From Suilimivivens sp964393865 (lineage in GTDB: Bacteria; Bacillota; Clostridia; Lachnospirales; Lachnospiraceae), in NCBI GenBank assembly GCA_964393865.1, contig CAYMUW010000050.1:1-17173 (forward strand): 17,173 nucleotides of DNA. Direction: 5' to 3'. Positions 7,216 through 15,297 of the stretch are shown here, in pieces. Numbering within the stretch: the first letter of the stretch is position 1; every line of letters begins with the position of its first letter. A program made the position numbers and the translations under genes. The notes below the pieces were generated by a model. The model saw only the letters and a program-made list of their open reading frames with translations. It made no database searches and was not told the origin of the DNA.

Positions 7216-9024
7216 ATGCCGTCACAATTTTTTGGTTTAACTATAGCATCTTCGGGCCTTCGGGCTTCCAATGCAGCTTTAAATACAACAGCAAACAATA
7301 TTTCCAATGCGCAGACTATTGGATACAGCCGGCAGCAGGTGACACAGCAGGCTTCCAATGCACTTCGAACCTTTACCGCTTATGGATGTGCAGGGGCAGG
7401 TGTGGACACCATAGCTATTGAACGTGTGCGCGACAGCTTTTATGATGTAAGATATTGGAACAATAACAGTAAATTTGGAGAATATCAGGCTAAGCAGTAT
7501 TATATGCAGACTATTGAGGATTATTTTAATGATGATGGTACCAGCGGATTTAAAACAATCTTTAATGAGTTTAGTAATGCGCTGCAGTCTGTTACCACCA
7601 ATGCCAGCAGCGATACCTCTAAGGCTCAGTTTATTTCGGCGGCTAAGGCGTTAACGGATTACTTTAATAATATGTATGGAAATCTGCAGGAACTCCAAAA
7701 GGACATTAATCTGGAGATTAAACAGGGAGTAGATCAGATTAATTCTATTGCCGAAAAGATTGCAACCCTGAATAAGCAGATCAATGTCATTGAGCTGACG
7801 GGAACAACGGCCAACCAGCTTCGGGATCAGAGAGAGCTGCTCATTGATGAGCTTTCAGTATTGGTAGATGTTGATGTGACAGAAATGCCTATTTATGACA
7901 GCAATAATCCTGATCGTGAGACCGGAGCAAACCGGTATGTGGTCTGCATAGCCGGAGGGCAGGCCCTGGTAGACGGAAATGATTATAATACTCTGAAATA
8001 TGTTGCAAGGGCTTCAAACGAGAAGGTGAATCAGACGGATGCAGACGGCATGTACAAGATCACATGGGACAACGGAAACGAGTTCAGTCTGGCCAATGCA
8101 TCCATGGAAGGAAAGCTGAGAGGTTTAGTACAGCTTCGGGACGGTAATAACAGTGCCAACTTTAACGGTGTTGTATCTGCGGTGGATGTGAACGCCAATA
8201 CAGTGGATATCCAGGTTAGCTCGGATTACCTGAAGAATATGCAGGAATGTACCCTGTCGGATACCGGCGGTGAGATCATTATCGGGAATACAATTTATCA
8301 TTATAAGAGTTGGACCTTTGATGAAGCTAACGCAACCTATACCTTTGAGCTGGATGACAATTACCTGAAAATAGATGCCTCCAAGGTAGGCAAGGATGCA
8401 AAAACGGAATCGGCTATTAACTATCAGGGAATACCCTATTATATGGAGCAGATGAATGCCTGGATACGCGGCTTTTCCGAGAAGGTAAATGAAATATTTA
8501 CGAACGGTTACGATACCAATGACAATCAGGGATGCATTTTCTTTACCGGCTATGACGGAACGGGAAGAGAATATACGGCAGCTGATTTGGCAGATGACAA
8601 TGGCTATTATGAGCTGACGGCAGGCAACTTTGCCGTTAATTCCGCGTTGCTGAATGATGCCTCACTTCTTGGCACCAGAAGCAGTGTGGACGTGGGAGTT
8701 GAGGAGTGCGGACAGATTGAGGAGATGATACAGCTCCTTACCAGCAAAGCTAAATTCAGCTTCCGAAATGGCAGCGCCGACCAGATGCTTGAAATGATCT
8801 TATCGGATGTGGCATTGAATGCCAGCAATGCCAACACCTTTTATAATACCTACAGTGGACTTCAAACCAGTATCGATAACCAGAGATGTTCCATTTCCGG
8901 TGTGGATGAAGATGAAGAAGCGGTGAGCCTTGTGAAGTTTCAAAATGCTTACACCCTTTCCTCAAAAATGATACAGACATTGACGGAGATTTATGATCAG
9001 TTGATTTTAAATACCGGAGTATAA
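7216..9024 (+). CDS. flgK: Flagellar hook-associated protein 1 paralogue (second FlgK copy)
   Basis: The product has 602 residues. It carries the same N-terminal signature as its neighbour (LNTTANNISNAQTIGYSRQQ) and the FlgK block LRDQRELLIDELSVLVDVDV, which is closer to the canonical form than in the first copy. The C-terminal axial block is LVKFQNAYTLSSKMIQTLTE. An extra beta-rich stretch at about residues 316-395 (bases 8161-8400) probably forms a surface domain. The start at ATG 7216 has AAGGGAGTGA just upstream and is preferred over the GTG at 7207, which overlaps that site. Spacing to the first flgK is 16 bases. It is probably a paralogue with its own place in the junction, or an alternative junction protein. 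Six Cys residues are present. Confidence 0.92.
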   Translation: MPSQFFGLTIASSGLRASNAALNTTANNISNAQTIGYSRQQVTQQASNALRTFTAYGCAGAGVDTIAIERVRDSFYDVRYWNNNSKFGEYQAKQYYMQTIEDYFNDDGTSGFKTIFNEFSNALQSVTTNASSDTSKAQFISAAKALTDYFNNMYGNLQELQKDINLEIKQGVDQINSIAEKIATLNKQINVIELTGTTANQLRDQRELLIDELSVLVDVDVTEMPIYDSNNPDRETGANRYVVCIAGGQALVDGNDYNTLKYVARASNEKVNQTDADGMYKITWDNGNEFSLANASMEGKLRGLVQLRDGNNSANFNGVVSAVDVNANTVDIQVSSDYLKNMQECTLSDTGGEIIIGNTIYHYKSWTFDEANATYTFELDDNYLKIDASKVGKDAKTESAINYQGIPYYMEQMNAWIRGFSEKVNEIFTNGYDTNDNQGCIFFTGYDGTGREYTAADLADDNGYYELTAGNFAVNSALLNDASLLGTRSSVDVGVEECGQIEEMIQLLTSKAKFSFRNGSADQMLEMILSDVALNASNANTFYNTYSGLQTSIDNQRCSISGVDEDEEAVSLVKFQNAYTLSSKMIQTLTEIYDQLILNTGV

Positions 9025-9078
9025 GGTATGGCAGGAGGTCATTCAACGAATGGCTGAAATATAAGGAGGACGACATAC

Positions 9079-10686
9079 ATGAGAATGACGAATAAAATTA
9101 TGCAGAATAATTCTCTGTATAATATCAATAACAATAAGCTGCTGCAGGATAAGCTGAGTACACAGATGTCTACTCAGAAGAAAATAACCAGACCTTCTGA
9201 TGACCCGGTTGTTGCAATCAGAGCGCTTCGTCTTCGTACCAGCGTATCGGAGCTTACCCAGTTTTATGAAAAGAATGCACCGGATGCGGAAAGCTGGCTT
9301 GAAGTTACCGGAGAAGCTCTGGCTACAGTAACGGAAGTACTGACAGATATGTCACGTGAAGCAAATAAAGCCGACAATAAGGAAAAGGGTGTTGAGGATC
9401 TGCAGATTATTGTGGAGCAGCTGAAATCCCTGAAGGAGGAGTTTTATTCTACCGGCAATGTTGATTATGCGGGAAGATATGTTTTTACCGGTTATCGTAC
9501 CAATACAACCATGTCCTTTACCGAGGAAGTGGAGGAGCAGGGGGAAGGATATCCCAGCTATGAGATCACAGAGCAGGTTAAGATAGATGCCTTCGATACA
9601 ATCAACTATACATATGTAGGTGATCTGGAAGGCTTAAATGAGAATAATTATCAGGATACTGCTTACGATGGCATCACAGAGCAGCAGGTTACCAATGCGG
9701 ATATTCACAGACTTAGACTGTCCTATGATGATTTAAAATCAGGGGGAGCTGTGGAAATCCAGATTATGGATAAGGATGGGCAGAGTGTGGCGCAGGCAAT
9801 TACACCCACAGAAGTTTCTTCCAGTGCAGATCCTGATCCCTACCTCACGATTCAGCAGGCAAATGAGGCTGAACCTCCGGCAAAAACAGTGGTATTTGTT
9901 CCTGAGACAGGTGAGGTGCTGTTTAGCGATGCGGCATATTCCGAGTTGGAAAATAAAATCAGCGGAATTAGCGGAACCGATACGGAAATACGGGTTACTT
10001 ATACTAAAGATTCCTGGCTGGAAGGAGATCTTCGGCCGGAGCACTACTTTGCCTGCAAGGGAACTACTCTGGATGAAAGCGGGGCTCCCAAGACAGTTAA
10101 TTACAACCAGGATTATCTTGATGGAACGAAGACGAAGCAGGCAATTGAGTATGATGTCGGATACAATCAGACGATACAGGTAAATACCACAGCGGATGAG
10201 GTTTTTGTCCATGATGTGGACAGAGATATTGATGATCTGGAACGTGCCATGGAGGATCTGATCAAGATCAATGACACTAAGGAAGATCTGGATAAAATAT
10301 TGGATGAATATGCCGAAAAGGGGCTTGAGGAAGGCGATCCGGAGTATGACAGAGTGAAGAAGCAGTATGATGCAGCCAGTAAGGCATATGATTATATCCG
10401 CGAAAATATTCATAATCTTTTCGGAAGGACCATTACCAATACCCAGAATTATCTGAATGATGCCAATGTGGCAATCACCGATAACGGAACCAGAAGTCAG
10501 AGACTGAGCCTGATCAGCAACAGACTGATGGATCAGAAGACCACCTTTAAAACGCTGCAATCTGACAATGAGGACGCCGATATTGCGGAGGTGGCAATTC
10601 AGCTCACCAGCACGGAGCTTACTTATGAAGCGGCTTTGATGGCAACGGGAAAGATTATGCAGACGTCACTGATGAACTATATTTAA
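9079..10686 (+). CDS. flgL: Flagellar hook-associated protein 3 (FlgL), enlarged
   Basis: The product has 535 residues, against about 300 in Salmonella or Bacillus. The N-terminus (MRMTNKIMQNNSLYNINNNK, then KITRPSDDPVVAIRAL) is a textbook FlgL/flagellin D0-D1 start. The C-terminus (AIQLTSTELTYEAALMATGK...SLMNYI) is equally typical. The extra length lies in the middle: a beta-rich section from about residue 160 to 370, then an acidic helical stretch near 375-440. FlgL joins FlgK to the filament and is exported with FlgN. AAGGAGGA (9062-9069) is the ribosome binding site for ATG 9079. It is co-transcribed with the two flgK genes. Confidence 0.94.
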   Translation: MRMTNKIMQNNSLYNINNNKLLQDKLSTQMSTQKKITRPSDDPVVAIRALRLRTSVSELTQFYEKNAPDAESWLEVTGEALATVTEVLTDMSREANKADNKEKGVEDLQIIVEQLKSLKEEFYSTGNVDYAGRYVFTGYRTNTTMSFTEEVEEQGEGYPSYEITEQVKIDAFDTINYTYVGDLEGLNENNYQDTAYDGITEQQVTNADIHRLRLSYDDLKSGGAVEIQIMDKDGQSVAQAITPTEVSSSADPDPYLTIQQANEAEPPAKTVVFVPETGEVLFSDAAYSELENKISGISGTDTEIRVTYTKDSWLEGDLRPEHYFACKGTTLDESGAPKTVNYNQDYLDGTKTKQAIEYDVGYNQTIQVNTTADEVFVHDVDRDIDDLERAMEDLIKINDTKEDLDKILDEYAEKGLEEGDPEYDRVKKQYDAASKAYDYIRENIHNLFGRTITNTQNYLNDANVAITDNGTRSQRLSLISNRLMDQKTTFKTLQSDNEDADIAEVAIQLTSTELTYEAALMATGKIMQTSLMNYI

Positions 10687-10691
10687 CCGGG

Positions 10692-10705
10692 GTGCAGGAA
10701 TGCAC
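10692..10705 (+). promoter_or_regulatory. Hairpin with GGA loop before fliW, candidate CsrA-binding site
   Basis: GTGCA (10692-10696) and TGCAC (10701-10705) form a perfect 5-bp stem with a GGAA loop. A GGA displayed in a short hairpin loop is the classic CsrA target. It lies between the flgL stop and the fliW ribosome binding site (AGGAGAG, 10710-10716). CsrA is encoded one gene downstream. Binding is inferred. Confidence 0.45.
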
Positions 10706-10719
10706 AGATAGGAGAGACT

Positions 10720-11175
10720 ATGAGAATAAACACAAAAGTATTTGGGGAAATTGAAATTGCGGATGATAAGATTATTCATTTTCCTTCAGGGATTATCGGC
10801 TTTCCGGATTTGACCGAATTTGCTCTTGTTCATGATGAGGAGAGGGGAATCGGGGCAATTCATTGGCTGCAGTCCGTGCAGGAGCCTGCCTTTGCCATGC
10901 CGGTGCTTGATCCGCTGATTGTGTGTCAGGACTACAACCCTGAGGTGGATGATGAATTGTTGAAACCGTTAGGAGAGCTGCATCCGGATGAGATGCTTGT
11001 GCTTGTCACTGTGACGGTTCCCCGGGATTTAACGCAAATGAGTGTTAATTTAAGAGGTCCCTTTATTATTAATGCGGCAGAAAAGAAAGCGTGTCAGGTA
11101 ATTATTGAAGGAGAAGATTATGCAGTGAAGTATCCTGTCTATGACATCCTGAATGCAAAGAAAGCAGGTGAGTAA
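10720..11175 (+). CDS. fliW: Flagellar assembly factor FliW, CsrA antagonist
   Basis: The product has 151 residues, full length for FliW. FliW binds either flagellin or CsrA. When flagellin is exported, FliW is freed, captures CsrA and lifts repression of flagellin translation (established in Bacillus). Family motifs are the start MRINTKVFGEIEI, IIHFPSGIIGFPDLTEFALV, and the C-terminal part VNLRGPFIINAAEKKACQVI. The gene ends exactly where csrA begins, with the stop at 11173-11175 and the csrA ATG at 11176, so translation is likely coupled. Upstream is a GGA-loop hairpin that could allow CsrA feedback on this gene pair. No unusual features. Confidence 0.96.
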   Translation: MRINTKVFGEIEIADDKIIHFPSGIIGFPDLTEFALVHDEERGIGAIHWLQSVQEPAFAMPVLDPLIVCQDYNPEVDDELLKPLGELHPDEMLVLVTVTVPRDLTQMSVNLRGPFIINAAEKKACQVIIEGEDYAVKYPVYDILNAKKAGE

Positions 11176-11394
11176 ATGTTAGCTTTATCCAGAAAGAAAA
11201 ATGAAGCTCTTGTTATTAACAACAATATTGAAATTACGGTACTGGAAATCAAGGGTGAGCAGGTAAAGCTGGGCATCAGCGCACCGAAGGAGGTTCCGGT
11301 ATATCGAAAGGAAGTTTATGTACAGATTCAGGAGGCGAACAGAGAAGCTGTTAACACAGATGGAATGGAAGCCCTGAAAAATCTTCTGGGTTAA
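11176..11394 (+). CDS. csrA: Translational regulator CsrA
   Basis: The product has 72 residues, matching Bacillus-type CsrA. It is an RNA-binding dimer that recognises ANGGA sites, usually in hairpin loops or over Shine-Dalgarno sequences, and blocks translation. The start MLALSRKKNEALVINN, the core EIKGEQVKLGISAPKEVPVY and the RNA-contacting Arg in VYRKEVY are all conserved. It is directly fused to the end of fliW (zero-base spacing), so the ribosome binding site (AGGTGAG) lies within fliW. Its likely main target is the flagellin mRNA at 15331-15471, which holds two ANGGA sequences. The C-terminal tail (NTDGMEALKNLLG) is somewhat longer than in enterobacteria, as usual for FliW-dependent CsrA proteins. 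Confidence 0.96.
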   Translation: MLALSRKKNEALVINNNIEITVLEIKGEQVKLGISAPKEVPVYRKEVYVQIQEANREAVNTDGMEALKNLLG

Positions 11395-11502
11395 TTAATT
11401 GACTAAAACTGACGATATAATTAATGAAACAATTAAAGTGAGATCCAGGGAGGGATTGTCAAAGCATACGGAGATGAAAGGCTTTATAAAGTTCAAGCGG
11501 TT

Positions 11503-11718
11503 ATGGTGATACCGTCTCTTAAGAGAATCTTTTCGGAGGAGAAACATCATCAGTCCAAGCAGAATTCTTCCGATCCTTATCAGGGAAATACATTTACACA
11601 GGTGTTGGAAGATGCGTGTGAAAAGGAACAGCACAAAGATATCCACATTCATGTCAGCGGATATACCCGGGATGCCCGTCCTTTTTACCATTTAGTCAGT
11701 ATGAGAGAATATTGTTAA
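11503..11718 (+). CDS. Small unknown protein after csrA, start uncertain
   Basis: I do not recognise this 71-residue product. It is hydrophilic, with an N-terminal basic part (SLKRIFSEEKHHQSK), a helical acidic centre (TQVLEDACEKEQHKD), and the C-terminal patch IHIHVSGYTRDARPFYHLVS. It has no signal peptide or membrane segment. ATG 11503 has no convincing ribosome binding site. The frame stays open upstream to 11437 (reading SEIQGGIVKAYGDERLYKVQ), and AGGGAGGG at 11447-11454 is a strong site with no normal start codon at correct distance in this frame. Either the start is non-standard or a small mutation has occurred. The gene lies between csrA and the operon terminator, so it is probably co-transcribed with flagellar genes. 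Confidence 0.5.
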   Translation: MVIPSLKRIFSEEKHHQSKQNSSDPYQGNTFTQVLEDACEKEQHKDIHIHVSGYTRDARPFYHLVSMREYC

Positions 11719-11732
11719 AGTGTTTAAATGAC

Positions 11733-11781
11733 AAAGGTATCTGCAAGTAAATAACTTTTAAGGTACCTTTCTCATTTTTTT
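11733..11781 (+). terminator. Intrinsic terminator of the flgM-csrA operon
   Basis: AAAGGTATCT (11733-11742) pairs with AGGTACCTTT (11761-11770) over ten base pairs (one T-G) around an 18-base loop. CTCATTTTTTT follows. It closes the first flagellar transcription unit just before the flaG promoter. Confidence 0.8.
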
Positions 11782-11792
11782 GAATTTATCTA

Positions 11793-11819
11793 TAAATTTT
11801 TCCATAAATCTTCCGATAT
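11793..11819 (+). promoter_or_regulatory. Sigma-28 promoter of the flaG-fliD-fliS operon
   Basis: TAAA (11793-11796), a 15-base spacer and TCCGATAT (11812-11819) form a near-perfect sigma-28 site. The predicted transcript begins around 11826, giving a leader of about 90 bases before flaG. Confidence 0.9.
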
Positions 11820-11916
11820 ATTAATATGAAGACAGGAAAACTCTAAGTCAAAGCGGAAACAATCTCGTATATTTTATGCGGGAATCATATTTTTATATCA
11901 CATGGAGGTGATTACA

Positions 11917-12348
11917 ATGACAATTGAACCATTAAGCAGTGCAATGACTTATCAGGCACAGTCAACCCAGCAGGCAAAGCCTGCACAGAAGGCAGTTGTA
12001 GAGAACACGGAGGTTGCTACACCGGAACAGACCAATGCTTACGATGCAACAACAGTTAAGGTGTCAGGGACAGAGAAGCAGGATGCTCAGAACGGGCAGG
12101 AAAACGGCTATACAGCCAATCAGCAGGCCAGCAACGAACAGATCAGGAAGGCCGTTGAAAAGCTGAACAAGAGTCTGCCTAATTCGGAAGCTATTTTTGG
12201 CATCCATGATGCAACCAACAGAGTGACCATCAAGATCGTTGACAAGGAAACCAAGGAGGTCATTAAAGAACTTCCTCCTGAAAAGACCCTGGATATGATC
12301 GCTAAGGCATGGGAACTGGCAGGCATCCTTGTGGATGAAAGAAGATAG
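11917..12348 (+). CDS. flaG: FlaG family protein
   Basis: The product has 143 residues. The C-terminal 80 residues fit the FlaG domain: EQIRKAVEKLNKSLPNSEAI, then FGIHDATNRVTIKIVDKETK and EVIKELPPEKTLDMIAKAWE, ending GILVDER. The first 60 residues are Gln/Thr/Ala-rich and low in complexity, probably disordered. FlaG proteins affect filament length and lie beside fliD in many bacteria, but their mechanism is not settled. ATG 11917 is chosen over the ATG at 11902 because GGAGGTGAT (11904-11912) is its ribosome binding site. It is first in the operon with fliD, 11 bases before fliD. Confidence 0.9.
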   Translation: MTIEPLSSAMTYQAQSTQQAKPAQKAVVENTEVATPEQTNAYDATTVKVSGTEKQDAQNGQENGYTANQQASNEQIRKAVEKLNKSLPNSEAIFGIHDATNRVTIKIVDKETKEVIKELPPEKTLDMIAKAWELAGILVDERR

Positions 12349-12359
12349 GAGGAACAAAT

Positions 12360-14414
12360 ATGGCAATGCGTGTAACCGGATTGATGTCCGGACTGGATAC
12401 GGAAAGCATCATTCAGCAATTAGTTGCAGCCAGACAGACCAAGGTCGATGATCTCAAAAAAGAGCAGACGAAATTGGGGTGGCAGCAGGAGGCGTGGCAG
12501 GAATTAAACAGCAAAATTTATAAATTGTATAGCGGTACATTAAGCGATCTTCAATATCAGTCTTCCTTTATAAAGAAGACTACATCGGTCTCCAACAGCA
12601 ACCTGGTAAGTGTTATCACCGCAGATTCTGCTATGGACAGCGTGCAGTCACTGCAAATCAATAAGCTGGCTAAGGCGGGCTATCTGACCGGAGCCGAGAT
12701 TAAGGGGACAGACGGAAAGACCTTAAGCTCGGGCAGCAAGGTGGTGGATAAGCTTGGGATTGAAGCCGGCAGTAAGTTTGAGGTTAACGTAGGCGGAAAG
12801 ACCACGGAAATTACCATTGATGAAAGCACTACAATCAGTAATCTGGTAAGTAAGCTGCAGTCGGCAGGAGTTAAGGCTAATTTTGATGCTGCCAATCAGA
12901 GACTTTTTATCGGCGCAGATGGAACCGGAGAGGATAAGGATTTTACCATTACCGCTTCCAATGATAGTGGTACGGATGCATTATCCAAGCTGGGTATTCT
13001 GATATATGATGAGAATACAATGGCGGCTTATCAGAAATATGCGGATATGGAAACGGATGCTGATGCGAAAAATGCAGCAATTCAGTCCAGAGTCAATGCG
13101 TTGGTGAAATCCTATACAGCAGAAAAGACCACGCTGCAGGATGAAATTACCGCGTTGGAAGAGAAGCAGAGTGCTCTGGTTAAGGATTATAATGAAGCAT
13201 ACGGCAGTGATGATTTTGATATTACCGATGCGGATCAGAGAGCAGCCAAAAAGGCAGAGCTGGATGAAGCTGTTGAGCGTTTGACAGCGGAGCTTGAAGA
13301 TGAGAACCTTACAGAGGAAGAAAAAGCTGAGAAGCAGGCCGAGCTTGATAAGGCAAAAGCGGAGTTGTCTTACATAGATGGATACAATACACAGGCGGCA
13401 TCCGTTACCGAAAAACAGGAACGTATTGACGTCATCGACAGAGATTACCTGAATGAAGACGGAACTGCAGGAAGCCAAACCATCAGTGATGCGACTGCGT
13501 ATGTACAGGAAAAGATTGATAAGGCGGTAGCCGTAACCAGCGATCCTGATGCTTTGCAGGGAAGCGTCGGCGCCGTGAAGATTGCGGGACAGGATGCGGA
13601 AATTTCCTTAAACGGTGTAACATTCACCAGTTCCACCAACACGATCGAGGTCAATGGGCTTACCATTACCTGTAAGGGTGAGACCAACGGTGAAACAATT
13701 ACGCTGACCACCCAGAATGACACCAGCGGTATCTATGACATGATCAAGAACTTCATTAAGGAGTACAGTGAACTCATTAATGAAATGGATAAGTTATATA
13801 ATGCTGAATCAGCCAGTGATTATGAGCCTCTTACCGATGAAGAGAAGGAATCAATGTCTGAGTCTGAGATTGAAAAATGGGAAACCAAGATCAAGGACAG
13901 TCTTCTCAGAAGAGATTCTACATTAAGCACGGTATCCAGTGCAATGAAGGAAATTATGGCTTCCGGCTTTGAAGTAAACGGCAGGACAATGTATTTGTAT
14001 GACTTTGGCATTGAAACACTGGGGTATTTTAATGCAGCCGAAAACGAGAAAAACGCATATCACATTAACGGTGATGAGGATGATGAGGCTGTAAAGAATG
14101 AAACCAATACGCTGATGGCGATGATCAGTTCAGATCCGAATTCGGTTGTAAGCTTCTTTACCCAGTTATCTCAAAAATTGTCCAGTAAGATGTATGGTCT
14201 TATGGGTACCACCCAGTACAGCAGTATCTATAAGGTATATGACGATAAGAGGATGGAGGAAGAGTATTCCGACTACACCACCAAGATTGCAGAGGCAGAG
14301 GAAAAACTGCAGGATTATGAAGACAAGTGGTATTCAAAGTTTTCAGCGATGGAGACGGCACTTGCAAAGATGCAGTCCAATGCCAGTGCAGTGACAAGCT
14401 TATTAGGAGGCTGA
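12360..14414 (+). CDS. fliD: Filament cap protein FliD with coiled-coil insertion
   Basis: The product has 684 residues, against about 470-500 for typical FliD. FliD caps the growing filament and folds incoming flagellin. The N-terminal domain (MRVTGLMSGLDTESIIQQLV, then the INKLAKAGYLTG region) and the C-terminal domain (YDMIKNFIKEYSELINEMDK ... SSKMYGLMGT ... ending NASAVTSLLGG) are clear. A highly charged helical insertion at about residues 233-361 (bases 13060-13445) is rich in Glu, Lys and Ala in heptad-like patterns (LDEAVERLTAELEDENLTEE) and accounts for much of the extra length. TAGGAGGA precedes ATG 12360. It is followed by its chaperone-type genes fliS and a fliT-like gene. Confidence 0.94.
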   Translation: MAMRVTGLMSGLDTESIIQQLVAARQTKVDDLKKEQTKLGWQQEAWQELNSKIYKLYSGTLSDLQYQSSFIKKTTSVSNSNLVSVITADSAMDSVQSLQINKLAKAGYLTGAEIKGTDGKTLSSGSKVVDKLGIEAGSKFEVNVGGKTTEITIDESTTISNLVSKLQSAGVKANFDAANQRLFIGADGTGEDKDFTITASNDSGTDALSKLGILIYDENTMAAYQKYADMETDADAKNAAIQSRVNALVKSYTAEKTTLQDEITALEEKQSALVKDYNEAYGSDDFDITDADQRAAKKAELDEAVERLTAELEDENLTEEEKAEKQAELDKAKAELSYIDGYNTQAASVTEKQERIDVIDRDYLNEDGTAGSQTISDATAYVQEKIDKAVAVTSDPDALQGSVGAVKIAGQDAEISLNGVTFTSSTNTIEVNGLTITCKGETNGETITLTTQNDTSGIYDMIKNFIKEYSELINEMDKLYNAESASDYEPLTDEEKESMSESEIEKWETKIKDSLLRRDSTLSTVSSAMKEIMASGFEVNGRTMYLYDFGIETLGYFNAAENEKNAYHINGDEDDEAVKNETNTLMAMISSDPNSVVSFFTQLSQKLSSKMYGLMGTTQYSSIYKVYDDKRMEEEYSDYTTKIAEAEEKLQDYEDKWYSKFSAMETALAKMQSNASAVTSLLGG

Positions 14415-14418
14415 TGAG

Positions 14419-14805
14419 ATGGCATTACCCAATGCTTATGCACAGTATAAAAACAGTAAAATATTAACCGCTTCACCGGCGGAACTTACATTGATGCTGT
14501 ATGAGGGTGCCATTAAATTTTGCAATATTGCCATCACTGCAGTAGAGCAAAAAGATATTCAGAAAGCCCATATCAATATTGTTAAAACTCAGAAGATCAT
14601 AGAGCACTTCAGGGTGACGCTTGATATGCGGTATCCTGTGGCACAGGATTTTGACAGAGTATATGTATATCTGGAGCAAAGGCTGATAGAGGCCAATGTC
14701 AAAAAGGATGCCGAAATCCTGAATGAAATTCTGGGACATCTGCATTCCATGCGTGATACATGGAAGGAAGTAATGCGTCTTAACAGAGAGAAGGGTGCCG
14801 TATGA
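14419..14805 (+). CDS. fliS: Flagellin export chaperone FliS
   Basis: The product has 128 residues, the normal FliS length. FliS binds the C-terminal part of flagellin in the cytoplasm, prevents early polymerisation and delivers it to the export gate. The family pattern is plain: NAYAQYKNSKILTASPAELT, then LMLYEGAIKFCNIAI, and a helical C-terminal half (EILGHLHSMRDTWKEVMRLN). It starts four bases after fliD and its stop overlaps the next start (ATGA at 14802-14805), so translation is coupled to the following gene. In other bacteria FliS also binds FliW; all three partners are encoded in this window. Confidence 0.96.
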   Translation: MALPNAYAQYKNSKILTASPAELTLMLYEGAIKFCNIAITAVEQKDIQKAHINIVKTQKIIEHFRVTLDMRYPVAQDFDRVYVYLEQRLIEANVKKDAEILNEILGHLHSMRDTWKEVMRLNREKGAV

Positions 14806-15278
14806 TAGAAAATTATCTGAATATACTGGAAGACAGCCTGAAGAAAAAGATAGACGTGTTGGAGCGTATTCAGGAAGTCAATGAAGTTCAGACGGATATT
14901 TTAAAAAAGGATCCTGCCGATCTGGAAGCCTTTGACAGCTCTGTAGATGAGAAGGATCTGTACATTAAGGAGCTTGCTAAGCTGGATGACGGGTTTGAAG
15001 CCTTATATGATAAGATCAAGCAGGAACTGGTTGGGAATAAGCAGAAGTATGCAGATCAAATTCGCAGACTTCAGGAGCTTATTACTCAAATTACGGACAG
15101 AAGCGTCGCAATACAGGCTCAGGAGGAACGCAATAAAGCATTGGTGGAAGGCTGTCTTAACAAGGAGCGCCAGCAGATGGGGCAGTCAAGAAGAAATTCC
15201 AAGGTGGCATATGGTTACTATCAGAACATGAACAACAAGAATGTTTCCCAGCCGCATTTTATGGACCAAAAAAAATAA
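14802..15278 (+). CDS. FliT/FlgN-like flagellar chaperone
   Basis: The product has 158 residues, is strongly helical and charged, and has no signal peptide. It starts within the fliS stop (ATGA overlap), the usual place for FliT. The helical part reads LNILEDSLKKKIDVLERIQE, with DEKDLYIKELAKLDDGFEAL and a long C-terminal helix (LQELITQITDRSVAIQAQEE). The tail from residue 130 is Asn/Gln/Lys-rich and likely disordered. FliT-type proteins bind FliD before export. The DEKD..I.ELAKLDDGFE pattern also resembles FlgN-domain proteins, so the exact client is unsure. The gene is last in the operon, with no hairpin terminator before the flagellin promoter. Confidence 0.75.
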   Translation: MIENYLNILEDSLKKKIDVLERIQEVNEVQTDILKKDPADLEAFDSSVDEKDLYIKELAKLDDGFEALYDKIKQELVGNKQKYADQIRRLQELITQITDRSVAIQAQEERNKALVEGCLNKERQQMGQSRRNSKVAYGYYQNMNNKNVSQPHFMDQKK

Positions 15279-15297
15279 AAAAATTTTAATTAAGGTA

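Noticed and set aside
9028..9057. Nine-codon mini-ORF between the second flgK and flgL
   Set aside because: It is too short to support, and has no good ribosome binding site. The flgL site AAGGAGGA lies after it and is sufficient.
9739..10560. Long minus-strand open frame (273 codons) inside flgL
   Set aside because: It lies wholly antisense to a clear flgL gene, has no family motif and no ribosome binding site, and is explained by codon bias of the plus-strand gene.
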